Source: Hoplostethus atlanticus (lineage: Eukaryota; Chordata; Actinopteri; Trachichthyiformes; Trachichthyidae). From it: DNA of 64,000 nucleotides. The translations under genes and the position numbers were made by a program. Below, piece by piece: positions 12,401 to 25,973 of this stretch (its first letter is position 1; the number at the start of each line of letters is the position of its first letter). The notes beneath the pieces were generated by a model, which saw only the letters and a program-made list of their open reading frames with translations, was not told where the DNA came from and searched no databases. Location of the stretch: assembly GCA_034670405.1 (NCBI GenBank), contig JAXDDX010000040.1:1736501-1800500 (forward strand), written 5' to 3'.

Positions 12401-14600
12401 TAGCATGGAGCCGTGTCATGAGAAACAAGGGAACAATCTATCACACGATACACAGACATGCAGGACTTCACCTGTAGTGCAAGGGGCAGCAGACATACAT
12501 TAGACAGTGGACAGTTCCATCCAAACGACATAATTGACAATACACATGTAGACTCAGTTTTCAATGGATAATGCAGCTGTGTAGTAGGTGGGTGATAGTG
12601 TGACAGTGCAGCAGTTGAGCTTGATTTGATTGGCTATATTTCAACTCGTGAAACTCGCCGCAAGCCTGTGTGTTCAGTCGTCGTGCAATTTCATGAGATC
12701 AAGCTTGCTTGCTGCTCTGCCTGCCTCTTGTTTGGCCCATAACTATTGCAGCCCTGGTCATGTACAAACAAGGCATGCGTTTCATATGTACCAGAAACCA
12801 TTCCTCCATGTGTCAGTTTAGTTAGCCCCACTCTTCATTTTATTTGACTCCTCACACCGTGCCTCTTGACTCTCCTGTGATCTGTTTGATCCGTTTTCTC
12901 TGCTCATTTCCGTGTTTCTCGTGAAACCCATTTTAACACCGAGCCCTGTTTTCCAAAAGGAGAGCAATGCCTTGATGAGAACAGCTGCATGGACAGGTGA
13001 ATGTTGTAAAAACCAAACAGTGTGAAGAATGTCCAGCACTCCTGTAGGTTGGACGCACGCCTTGTGAAGCAATCGTTTTCATCCACGGCGGCTGGTGGAT
13101 TACACAGTTAGACTGTTTCACTGGCCAAATCGATGTTTGTTTACTTGCCAAAATGGCTGCCAGATTTATTACGTGAACATACCAGCCACAGCAAAGAGTT
13201 ACCAGTATCAATACCAGTATTCTTTCTGGTGGCTGGTATTAATTTTCCACTCTGTTGGACCTCCAAAACCATATACTGAGTCTCTAAAGGGGTGCGATTC
13301 AGTGCCAATGTTTCCCTCCAGTGCCTTTGTAGATCTATCTTGTAAGTGAGCATCAAAAAGAACATGACTGGAGGTATTTGGTCTGAGGTACTTTTAATAA
13401 AACTCAAGAAGCATCTCATCTCCCCTTCACAAACACCCATATGAAACATTTCATCCCAAAATGCTGTGTATACATTTTATTTAAAAAACATCTTTGAGTT
13501 AGTTGTTAAATACATGTCAACTATAGAGGATGTAGAGCCAATCTAGTCTAGTGTTGCACAGGACTTAAGCGACTACACCAACTTTTTAGGAAATTGTCTT
13601 GTTTACCTTATACATGTTAGGATAGGAGTACCACCCATATCACCTCTCTAGCATGCAGTGTGCAGGCCTAGCAACTAGGTTGCCTAGTAGTAGTGATTGT
13701 GCCATCAATCACTTTTTAAATCACTCTTTCAGAAGATGTATATCTCACTTTGAAACAACTAAACGTGTTTCTTGTTCCTTTTTAATAAATCTTTATTGAG
13801 AGCGCAGACACACACACACACATGCACCAGCATTGCAAAGCCACATCTCCATATTAAGCCTACACGGCAGGAAGCTGAGTGCATTTTATTGTTCTGATCC
13901 CATTGTCTAAGTTCCTGTACCAATATACTGGGTTTGGCACTCAGGAAAGCCCTTCCCAAAGTGCTATTATAGACTCATTAGTCAAGTCACGTCAGCTTTA
14001 TTGCCCTACCAACTGTTAATTTGTTAGAAATTTGATTTAGTGGGCTCCTAAAAGGCGATGACAAAAAGCTCAGAGAAATGTAAGTCTTTGCTAAATAGAC
14101 TAATTAGAACAAATTAATCAAGACCAGACCGGAGCTGTGAGGGCCTTCAGTCTAGAACTGAAGAGGCTTTATAACAAAGTGAAGTTTGGACTATGATGAG
14201 AAGTTGATAGTTCACTCAGTGAGTGATCGGTAGTGTAGTGATTCACACTGCTAATGCATCTACCCTCTGTGACTGATAACTTTTAGTACCTAAACATAGT
14301 TTACAATCGACAATGATATTTTTGTTGTCTTTCTTCTTGACAAAATCAAAGTAATGGGATTACTTCTTTACTGAATGTAAACGTGTCCATCTTTATTCCA
14401 AGTGTGTGGCGCGCGACGAAAATGAATCCAGGATGGAGCTTATTAAACTTAAATGTGATATGAAGGGGTGAGAAACAAACAACAGTTTATTTCTCTGATT
14501 GGTAACAGTAATATTACTGAAATTGAAATAGTCATTTGAAAACCTAGGTTGTCTGTCTCTCTCTCGAAGTGGTTGCATCCACACATCTGACTCGGCAGTG

Positions 14601-14647
<47 letters not shown>

Positions 14648-17600
14648 GCTATGTCCGATATGTTAACTCAACACGTGGGAGGGTGGTGAGCACTTGTCAA
14701 AGGTGGGGTGAACTTGTCAGCTTTTACAAGTTAGGTCAAATCCACACTCCTGTGATATAACAGTGCTGATGTAACTCTTCGCCCTGCACACCATCTCCTC
14801 TCTCATCAGCCCAAGGCCCTAAAACTAGTCAGTGGTCGGTGCACTGACCAATTCTTGGTTTCTGCAGAGAACCGAGACTCGAATCTGCCTGATTCTTATT
14901 AGCGCCATCAGTTCAGGACCTGAAAACATACTTTTATCCCCTGAGGATTGTGCTGTTGTCTTGTTTACAGCCACCTTTTCAAACTGTTCATTTGCTCTGC
15001 AGCTGTACATGCCTTTATATTGTTAGGGAGTGGGAAAAACTCTTCTCTCTTGTTCCCAGCTATGGAATACAATAGTGAATGCTCAGCTGAACAGGCCAAA
15101 CTGTCCCCAGGCACAGTAATAAGACATTTCAAAGCTTAAAGTGGTACCCTCCTCTAAGCCACGCCACCATTCTAAGGTTTGAGAGCTCTTCGTCACAGCT
15201 TTAATCACACACACTGATCAAATTTGAGCTAAAAAAAAACAACAAAAGGGACTACCACAAATGGGTGACAGGTTTTTGAAATTCATTTTTCTGAAGTAAC
15301 ACTGATGCTCTACACTCTTGGTTCAGTCAAAAGAGTCCACACAGCCAGTTTTGACATTGACGGATCCGCTTCACAGCACTGAACAATGGCAACATCAAGG
15401 CATGCTCTGATGTGTTCGGCCCACACACATAGTCAGGGAAGCTAGGAGCACACTGTTACACACAGGCATACACACAAATATGTTTACAAACATACATACA
15501 CACATGCACTGTCATCTTTTTCTTGAACATATACACACTACTTTGTCTATGTACCCACAACTACTTGCACACCCATTCCCACACACACACACACACACAC
15601 TGCAATCTTCGTCATTGTCTGCCCTACAGGAAGCCATTGGCATAGCCTCCTCATTGGGACCTACAGCGCAATTCCCCTCCATGAGAGGTGGTGATTGAAA
15701 CACAATGTTGGAACATTTTAAAGAAGAAAGGAATCTTGCAAAACGGGAGGCCTGTGCAATTCATTCTGTGCAAAAAACAAACAAAAAAGAAATGCGTAGA
15801 GTTACTCGTTAGCCACGTACGTTCTGCCAACAACACATTTCCATCGCTGCGTTTAAGCCCCGCCCTGGACGACTGATTGACTATTGAACACACACTGAAA
15901 AAATGAACTTTGTGGTAGAGTAAAATATATTAAATGAACTGTCATAACTTCTACATTGTAATATTAAGATTCAGTGAGAAGTAGAATTTCTTAAGTAAAA
16001 ATTTAAATATATTACATTTTATTCATGTAATAAATGAACTGTGTGGGAAGAGTAAGTTTTATTATAGATTTACTCACACTATTTAAATGTTTTATAGTCG
16101 CTGCACATAAACCTAAAATTACTAAGTACATTTTAATCTAAAAATATGAATCCGCGCATGCGCATTTGGACAAGACAAGATACCGCCAAAGACACGAAGA
16201 AGAAGAAGAAGCCAAGTCTGGTTGGATCAGAGACGATTGGGGTCATCTAGGGTGTAAGTTATTGCCTTTCTGTTTTAGATTTGTGATAATATATGAGTAC
16301 GTGTGCATTTTGATAGTTTGATTCTTGTTTGCTTGATGCAATATATGTCACTGTTCATAATTACCTTAACGTTAGTTTTAATCACATAACCTCAGTAACG
16401 TTTCTCTACACAGTAACGTTAACGTTACTGTTAGCTAGCTATCGTTAACGTTACCAGATTAGAAAAAAACAATCGCATCCACACGTAAATATGCAGGAAA
16501 GCTCCGCTATTTATTTCACTTCTATAAAACTAAAGGCATAAAAGTTGCCATAAAGAGGGAGGTTAGTCAAAAGCAGAGAGGAAATGTAGTTAACGTTAGC
16601 CGCGTTCCCGCAACGTCTTCCTGTCAGGGGAACGTTAACGTAATTTAGCTGGTGATGATTAAGCTCAAACTGCCTATTTCAGTGGGTAATTTATTTAAAT
16701 GTAGCAAAATGAATGTAAAACATGCTGGCTAGGCCGGTGTGTATGCTGACTATGAAAAAAAACAGTCAAGCCGTTCTTTTATCTATTGAATATTGCGCAG
16801 CAGGTAATTTATCAAAGCTTGTCTGCACATAAAGGCAACATTTGAATCACGTTGTATCAGACGTGATTGTCAGCCACCTTGCTGCTAACCTTGTTGTTAC
16901 ACTAGGAAGGTCCGACCAGTCGGGTAAAGTTACCTTTAATGGCATTATGGAAACTAGCTATTTACATTACTTAAATGAAGCATTTAATTCAGTATTGATA
17001 CGTTTCGTACAAGATTAAAATGAAATGTTTAAAGTTTTTATTTTTACGAACATTGGTTAATTGTTTTGGAAAATGTTTCCAAAAGTAATTTAGCGGATGT
17101 TTGAGGTATTTGTTCTTCCTCTCTGATATTTTAAGGTTGGCAAGTGTCTAATCCCAGTCTAATCTAGTCTATGTTTTTATTTTTCTGCTTTTTATCAGTA
17201 TATTTAACTTAATTGAACATTTAACCAAGTGGAAAGCCTCTTATGCGAGTCCAGTCTTGTCAGTTAAGTAAGTCAGTCATTTGTATTACTCAAACAAGTG
17301 TCATTTGGTGGAAATGTTATATTCATGAAGTTCATCTGTAATTTGTTAGTTAAAAAAACAGTCTCATAAACATATGTTTGTATCAACAGGAAGCAGAACA
17401 GTACAGCAGTATCACATGTCGGAGGAGGTAGGAGGAGTGATTGGTCTAACGCTGCAACATTGGTCTCATTCAGGCAAGTAGAAATCTATGTATGCATGAT
17501 ATAACATTGCTGTTGTAATTTTTCCCTATTCTTCACTGCGTATTGTAATTGTAAATTGTGGCTAAATGTTTTAGATCATTATTCTCACATTGACTTCCAT

Positions 17601-20600
17601 CAATGAGGCTGCTGCTTCCTCCCCTTCAGTTCTTCAGTTAGTTCATCTGACACCATCATTTTACCACAGTCCCCAGAGTATCGATCAGAACCATGGCCAA
17701 CTAATTTTGTGATACCCACCTTTTCATATACTGTCAAAATTCCCCTTCAAGCAGGAAATAAGGCTTATGAAAGTGATGGCTCACTCCTTCAGAATCCAAG
17801 CATGAAGTCTGACATACTTGAGAAACTTGCTGAAGCAATATTCCACTACACTGCCACTGGTCTTCAAATACTGGCAGTTGTAGAAGCTCTGATAAAAAAG
17901 CATCCATGCCTAAGGGAGCCTGGAACCTCATTTTCAGGCATGTATGGGTGGCAGCAGTGTCTTAAATACAAAATGACTAATTACCGTTCTAAAATGAGAA
18001 GGCGTGAAGTACCTTGTCCTGAGCTTGATATCAACTCCTTGAAAAGGAAATCCCCTGGTGAGAAAAATCCTGCAAAAAATTGCAAGAGACCAAAGAGAGC
18101 AGAGGTGAACTACCTTCCTCCACATCCAAGTGGAGAAACTAGCGACAGTCTGGAGATGGAGAGACAGGAGCTTCTTAGCGAAGTAAGGACAACACTAAGG
18201 TGATTCAAGAAAAAATGACCAAAACGTTCTCCTATCGAAGGCTTGAGGTTGTGAGTGGTAGTCCAGCTGCTGATGCCTTCAAAGAGCGATGGCCTGCTTT
18301 ATTTTGTGAAGCTGAGGTAGGTGAATCTATAAAAATGTTACCTGCTCCATTGGGCAGTAACAATAATTTGTTTTTATTATATATGGACTACTGTTCCTGA
18401 TTGAACACATGAACATAAATAAACTTGAAACGCACTTCTCTCAAAAAATTGGAAGTGCTTGTTCACATTGACGGACCTACTGTCTCTCTCACACACACAC
18501 TGCCCCATGCGTACACATATACAGCACAAATCCTGGCACTCAGTAGCTTCTATGCCCCTGCATGCTCCATCTTTCCACACATGGCTCTTGCTCCATGCGC
18601 TCAAATCACTGCTCCTTGCACATGACAGTTCATTGTGTATGAATAATGGTTCAGTATTGACACAATATTTATCTGTTCACAGAACCAAAGCATTGAGATG
18701 AGACGTGAAGCTGTTATCCGCAGCCTCATACTGTACCTTGGCGAGAAAGAAGAGGAACTTTTTGAAGATTGCCTGGTGAAACATGAATATATATTTTTTT
18801 TAATGTCACAGTTTAAATTTTTAATGTGTTATCATTTAAAGTGCTAGATAACCTTAAAGTAAGAGGAAGGCAGGCGAAGGGATGGGGATATTCCGTTCAG
18901 CGATGGCCCAAATGGTTCATTGAAAAAGCCAACAAAATCTTATGTCATCTAAACTAAATAGATAATTTTCAATGATTCAAATTAAGTACAATCACAAAAA
19001 TTAAACGTGCTCTGGGGTTACAAAACCATTGGGTTTCCTGGCACTGTAAAGGTGCAGGGGCACACAATTTATGGCTGAGAGCAACATTCATTCGCGGGCT
19101 ACAATCTGTGGAGTACAGCCATCTTGCGCCATGTTCTACAAATGTTTTGCTAATGCCGGCTCACTGTAAAAAAGATTTGACTCAATTTAATGTAATCTGA
19201 GTTATGTTTAATGATCGTTTTTAGCACATATGTGTTCGTTCTGCCCTGATAATAAAGTCAAGTAATTCTATTTTTATTTGTTTCTCATTAGAATTGTCTT
19301 CATTTTTCTTGTAAATTGTATGCAGGAGGACAGCCGCAGTGATGCCACTCAACACATCTTCAAGATCCTGGTCGTCCATGGTGCTGATGGAGAGGATCCA
19401 GTGGATGTATCCATCCTTCTTGAAGGCAAGGAGATGTTGCCAGGATGCGGCAGTACTGCTAAAGCTTGCACGCTGCTTATGGGGCTGATTTATGCCCTCA
19501 ACCTTGCATACCCCCCCAACACTTTTGAGGTGTTTCAGAAACTTTTTCTAGAACTGGATGGGATTAAGCTGTCCCCAAAAGTACAAGCTTTAAAGTTGAA
19601 ATTGCTGTCTTAAATTCAAGATTCAAGATTCAAGAAGTTTAATTGTCACATACACACACGAGGTGTGCAGTGAAATGCAAAGTGGCAATGCTCAGCAGAA
19701 ATGTGCAAAATAACAGGTTCACACTATTTACAATAAACCAACACAATATTTACAATGTCACAGTTTTTAAGACCTCTATATAAAAAAACACAATATTTAC
19801 AATAAGAGCACTTTATAAAAATATAGTAAAAAAGGGAAATTGTATGTATAATATAATATAAATTATAAATTATGTGTAGTCTTTACCTAAGTGTGTGTGT
19901 GTGCATAAGAGGGACAGTGTGTGTGTCTTGGTGGGGGCCCTAGTGAGGTCAGAGTTCACAGTCCTGATGGCCTGAGGAAAGAAACTCCGTCTCAGTCTCT
20001 CTGTTTTGGCAGCGTGACTACGGAGGCGCTTGCCTGACCGCAGCAGCTGAAACAGTCCGTTGTTGGGGTGGTGAGGATCCTTCATGATCCTGCAGGCTCT
20101 GGTTCTGCACCTCCTGGTGTACAAGTCCTGCAGGGTGGGGAGTGTAGTTCCAAACTCTCTGCAGAGCCTTCCTGTCCTGAGCGGAGCTGTTGCCAAACCA
20201 GGCAGTGATGCTTCCTGTCAGGATGCTCTCCACAGCTCCAGAGTAGAAGGACTGAAGGATCCTCCGGGAGACTTTAAATTTCCTCAGCTGCCTGAGGTGG
20301 TAAAGGCGCTGCCTCGCCTTTCTCACCAGAGTGTCAGTGTGTGTTGTCCATGTCAGATCATCAGTGATGTGGACTCCCAGGTATTTATACCTGCTCACCC
20401 TCTCCACAGTAGTCCCATTAATCCCCAGTGGTGAGTACGTCCTCTGTTGTTGTGTCCTCCTAAAGTCCACAATCAGCTCCTTAGTTTTGGTGACATTCAG
20501 GAGGAGGCTGTTGTCCTGGCACCAGAGTGACAGATCAGCAACTTCCTCCAGGTAGGCCTTCTCGTCGTTGTTGCTATCTCCATGGCAAGTACTGTACAAT

Positions 20601-23600
20601 CTCGGCTGCTGGTACACCCCAACTCACTTCTCCATCTTGCAAATGACTATAACAACTTGCAAAGACACTGTCAGCTCCATTGGATCCTCCGCTCACATAC
20701 AGCAGCCGTTTTGTGTCAACTAAGGCACCTGGTCTTTCTGTCATTGATGTTTATTACGGATACAAAATGTTTTAATGCATTAAGGTTTTAATAGCATACT
20801 TAAAGTGCACTAGTCCAGAGTGCCGGTTTGAATGTTGCAATTGCACAATTTTAGAGGGCTGTAAGGTTTTAATTGAATATTTGAAAAAGCACCATTTCAG
20901 ATCTGTGTTGGATGCAGTGCGTCTTTTAAGAGCAAGGTAATATTGACACAAACAAATCTTTGCAATATTTACTGACAAATCGATGACTGTTTTAATTTTG
21001 ATACAGTATAATACTTGGAGACAAGAACATTGGGTAGAGGTGCGAGTGGGTGGGTGAGGTAGTGATATGGATTTGAGTAAGCAGTTAAGAGGCATTTGTT
21101 AATGTTGCTAATTCTAAAAATATTGAATTTTGGTTATGTCAATACTACCTGGCTCCTGTTGTTTTTGTCGTGTGATATGCTCGTCTATATTTTATGCCTC
21201 CTGGGGTAAAAAAAAACCCATTTTGAAATGCAGTGTATACTGTAGGATCAAATAATTAGCAGTGATATTTTTATTCAGTTTTTATTCAAGTTCATGTTGG
21301 TAAATGGAGATTGAATTGTTATACAGTCATACTTTATAGTCATACATACTTTATACTTTTATAGTCATACTTTACTTTTTCAATAGAGCAATTATGATTA
21401 ATGCCACTGTTACTGTTACATTTATGGCTGCTGAGATTTCACTTGTTCAGCAACGAAATGCCCTGATACAAAGCTGATACAAAGTTTAATGTTGACAAAA
21501 TAAACATTGTATTGTATTTTAGTTGTGTGATTTGTGATAAAAGTATATTAAATGCATAGAGACAATTATTACATTTATTTGGAAACATTTAGTAAAAGAA
21601 AATGAGCAACATTTACATAATTACACTGAGTAATATAACTACAACTAAGTAATTGAAAATGTCAAACAGGAAAAAATATAATAAAATCTACTTATTTACT
21701 TCATATCAGTAAATATTACAGATATATAAGATTTACTTCATATTTTGATGACAGCGACGTTCCTGTCTATGAAAAAAAATAATTGACTTTACTTAATTAG
21801 TTTAAATAAATAACTTAAAACTTAAATATAATTAAGTAACATTTACTTAATATCTTCACAAATGTTAAGTTTAGTGGTAAGTACATTTTACTTGATACTG
21901 GCAAGTGAGTTGTACTTGACATTACAGCAGTAAAATTTACTTAAAAAGTACTCATGCAAATTGTTACGAGGATTTTATCAAGTATATCCTACAAGTTATT
22001 TTTTTCAGTGCATGAATGCCACACACACACACAGTGCCACATATCATCAGAAGTGGGCATCAATGCGGCTCTTGTGAAACAAACAAACAAAGGATCTTGT
22101 CATGCCTCCCAGCCCCCCCCCACAACACCGGCAGCGCTATGGAGAGCTCAGAGCACCACATGCTACACCTGCTGGATATTTGTTCTGCCTCACCAAACCC
22201 CATACTCTGAATGTGTGCGCTTGCATCTGTGTAAGGGGTGTATCAAAAGACTATTTGTTATTATTCTGAACACGCAGTATCATGTGACTTGTTAAGCCAG
22301 TTGCCTTCTGGCGCATCCCCTCTTGCAAAGAGCTAACAGCAGGAACTATTTGAAATAGAGGAAACACTGAAGCGTAATTGGGTTTGTATGCAGAGTCAGG
22401 AGCTAGAGGCTGTTTCTAAAGAGGTGTTCCCGCTCCTCTGCTGAAACACAATGAGAAACTCAGCATGCTGCAGTTTAGTGAACAAGTGCCACGTCTCACT
22501 GTGGACCGGTTATTATCTTATTTCTATTTTATGTTTCATTTGTTCTATTGCAAGCCAATGCCATAGGCAGTGCAGGCTGCTGTATGTATTCTATTAGAGG
22601 GGAACAGTTTGTGGTTTGTTTTGTGCTTGTGTTGATAAAGGAATGAAAGGAAAATGCTACTACTACTACCACTTTTACTAGTATTTCCATTGAAAGACAG
22701 GAGTGCAATGCTCATCGTGCAAAAATACTTTTAGGGAAACTGGGCTCTGACCTTAAACATACTGAAAATGTGTTGTGCTGAAAATGTCTATGTAATCTAA
22801 ATGTCTGTGTAATGTGAACAAGCATTATGCACTGGGGCCTCTGGTCCCTCTCAGCTCGCTTAATCATGGCCCTAACATGTAGGCTGTGTTTGCATAGTTG
22901 TATATAATAGCTCAAAGTTGTTAGGGCCTCACAAAGCCTGGATGCCCTCTTGTTGTCGTCATGCAGCCTTTCGGTTTTCTAGAGCTCTCAGAGGATGAGA
23001 AGGACCAGCCTGCTTATATATTTCTTACATCTATTTTTTGAAGTGAGACTTTGAGATCTGCTAGTTCCCCTTTATTTTTTTTGTAGCAGTGAGGGTTCCA
23101 AGGCCAACTGCTGTATAAAATCTCTTGGTCCACTATACTATAGGATGAAGGACACCGATATGAAAAGGATGAAAGACAGTCTTTATTTTTTGTTCTTTTT
23201 GTGTTATCAGGGAAACATACAAATGGGTCTCTTTACAGTAATACACCAGGACGTGTTTTACAACTTGTTTCACACATTTATTGCATGAGCCTAGATGGTG
23301 GTTGTCAGCTACGTCTCCACGCCCAACTGTTGTGGAAACCAGACTGGTTTACCCCTGTAGAACTCTTCTGAGCTGAAAAACAACAGACCAGGAAGGAATA
23401 AAACTTTAAGGTCACAGAAGCGTTCCAAGTTAGTCATGGAAAAGTCATTGAATTTTACATCAGGGCTACGGAGGGAACCCTGATACTGCTACCACTACTA
23501 CCATGACCACAACTACACTACTACTACTTTATGTGGGCAGCAGGTTGTATGAATCCTTACCAGCTCCAGGGGCACTGGAAATCATCATTTAAAAATAAAA

Positions 23601-25924
23601 TAAATTAATACAAATAATAATAATGTAATGTTACCAGTGTGTTTAACCAGTGTTATAACAAGTTATTACATTAACAGTGCAGCTGAACATTATACATGAA
23701 CATGAATATTTTTTTACATTCAGCGTTCACAAAATAAAGCGCTCACTCAAAGAATAACAGTGATCCTAACGTTGCCCACTCCTACTCATTTGATCACCAC
23801 CATCTGCAGCACTCAGACCTAGTGAAGTGGCTCTGAGCACGTAGCCGGTGTGACACCTTCAAATGAAGCTCCCCTCAGCACAAGCACCGCAAACCTTCCG
23901 GCGTCTCACGCTTGATGATCTCACCCTCTGTTCCTGTCTTTAGCTGTTTTCATCTGACGTACTATTCTCCTTCAGTGGCTTTCAGTTCTCTTGTGAGGCT
24001 TTCATACACCTAGACCGAAGTAGCTTGCGTCGTGGTTCACTTTCAGTTTGTGAGGTAAACTTCCATTACGTGGCCCCTCATAAAGACAGGCCTCAAGTTC
24101 AAGTGCCATTAACTCCTGCTTTTGAGAAGCTCTCTCTGCCCCTCTTTATGATCAGAGAGGGAGAGAGATTTGTTTAATACAAAAGGAAGGTTAGTTACCT
24201 ATAAAAGAGGATGTGCAGCCTAAGAGATATGCTAAAACGCTAAAATACCAACAACAAAAAGTGATTTATTGGGCCCACACACAAAGCATTTCATCATACT
24301 GTTCAAACACTCTACCGATTAGTCAGTAGATAAAGTGCTGTGTGTTTATTAGGAACCAGGCGAACATATACAGGCTAAATGGAACCTTGTTTGTATGAAG
24401 TACGGCGTTAGGACCTCTTCAAGCCACCCAGAGGTAGCGGGTCAACATGGTGCTGTTGGCTGTGTGGTAAGACGTCCTACTACACAGACCGTGTAGACAG
24501 TTTTAGTCCTCTTCAACTGCCTGTAACGTGTCACTTTCCGGGTCTGAGAGGAAGTGATAGTTTGCGGTGTAAACATGACACAGACAGGATGTGAGATAAG
24601 AGGACACATGACAGAAGAAGAAAAATGTGTGGTTTATGATCTGAATGGAGTAGGCACACTGAGTACTCAAAATATTAAGACCTGAACTTGCTCTCTCCAT
24701 GTAATTGACAAAATGTGACCAAGTCCGTTATTCATTTCTCCTATTACATCTTAATAAAGGAGAGCTGTAGATGAAGGAGAGGATTATTTTAGAAACTTTA
24801 GAGAGAAATATTCAGCCCAATGATAATATTTTGTCCATTCTCAGTGTATAGTGAAGCTAAATCCTCATTTTATGTACGTGACAAAAGATGGCAGAGCAAG
24901 TGGAGGAGGATGTATATGCTGGCTGATGGCGTTAGATTAAAAAGGTACACGTAAAGCCCAAGAAGTGAAAGAAGAGCTCGATAGAATCAGAAGGCGGTTT
25001 GTTCCGTGGCAGTAAGGGGGAAGGATGGGCAACCTTCATATTGGATTTGAGAGAAGGGATTAAGAGTTATTGGACATCCAAGTGTAGCCTAGGGCTGAAC
25101 AATAAATTGAAAAAATGTTGAAATCATAATACAGCTGCTTTTTCCAAGTCGCAAGGGGCTGAAATTGTTTTTCCTAGCTTTATGAGCAAGGTATTCTTGT
25201 GCTGTGTAGAATCCCTGGCCACAAAATCAAGTCGCATGTCAGAAACAATCTTTCATTTTCTTCAAACGGAACAAGGTGTGAGGATGTCCACGTGTATTGC
25301 AATGTGTTATAATATTCTTAAAAAACTAGTTTATTTGTTTGTAATTATCATGCAGGCCTAGGGGAGCCATCATAGAAGCACCACTTTCTACATGCTTGTT
25401 GAACTCACATTTCTGCAGCACCATGGTTTTCATATACAATCTGTCTTCTCACTATCAGCCCCTCTCTATTGAGTTGAATTGACAATGGACTTTTATGGAC
25501 ATGTCTGTACAGCCATCAGTTAGTCCCTTAAATCATAGTTGTCATTTACTTTCCCCTTCATCAACTGCATTGTTTCACGGTACCAGTGTGGCTACAATAC
25601 TCAAATATGTGTTTTCCCCTCCGCTGTGTACTGTTAATACTTTAAGACACAAGATAAACCATTAATGTGAGTAGAGCCTCCACCGGCGTCTCTTGACCCA
25701 CTTTCCAACTTCCTCAGGAAGTGTCCTGGGGCTCAGCTACTTCAGATGTGATCAACGGTGCCATTTACAGAGCATACACACCTCATCCATTATATTCAGT
25801 AGAACCAGAACCGTAGAAACTCTTATTTTGATGTATCAAGTCTGATTTAGAGCCACTTAAAGTTGACTAGAGTGTTTTCTCTCACTCTATATTCTTATAT
25901 TTAAATAAATCAGATTTATTTAGA

Positions 25925-25973
<49 letters not shown>

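Larger units (their letters stand above)
15893..22010 (+). mobile_element. Gene-bearing unit with terminal inverted repeats
   Basis: The left end reads CACTGAAAAAATGAACTT and the right end, read on the opposite strand, reads CACTGAAAAAAATAACTT. The first 11 bases are identical and similarity continues weakly inwards. Both ends carry clusters of AAGTAAA/TTTACTT motifs and are much more AT-rich than the surroundings. Between them lie an NRF1-like palindrome, a spliced gene at 17390-19613 and a nested L2-like insertion. No transposase with a recognisable catalytic domain is visible, and no convincing target-site duplication beyond CA is seen. Reading the span as one mobile element is an inference from the matching ends. 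Confidence 0.5.

Noticed and set aside
23760-24160. Possible hidden exon in CHST13 intron 1
   Set aside because: Moderate GC content but stops in all frames within plausible splice boundaries. No family match.
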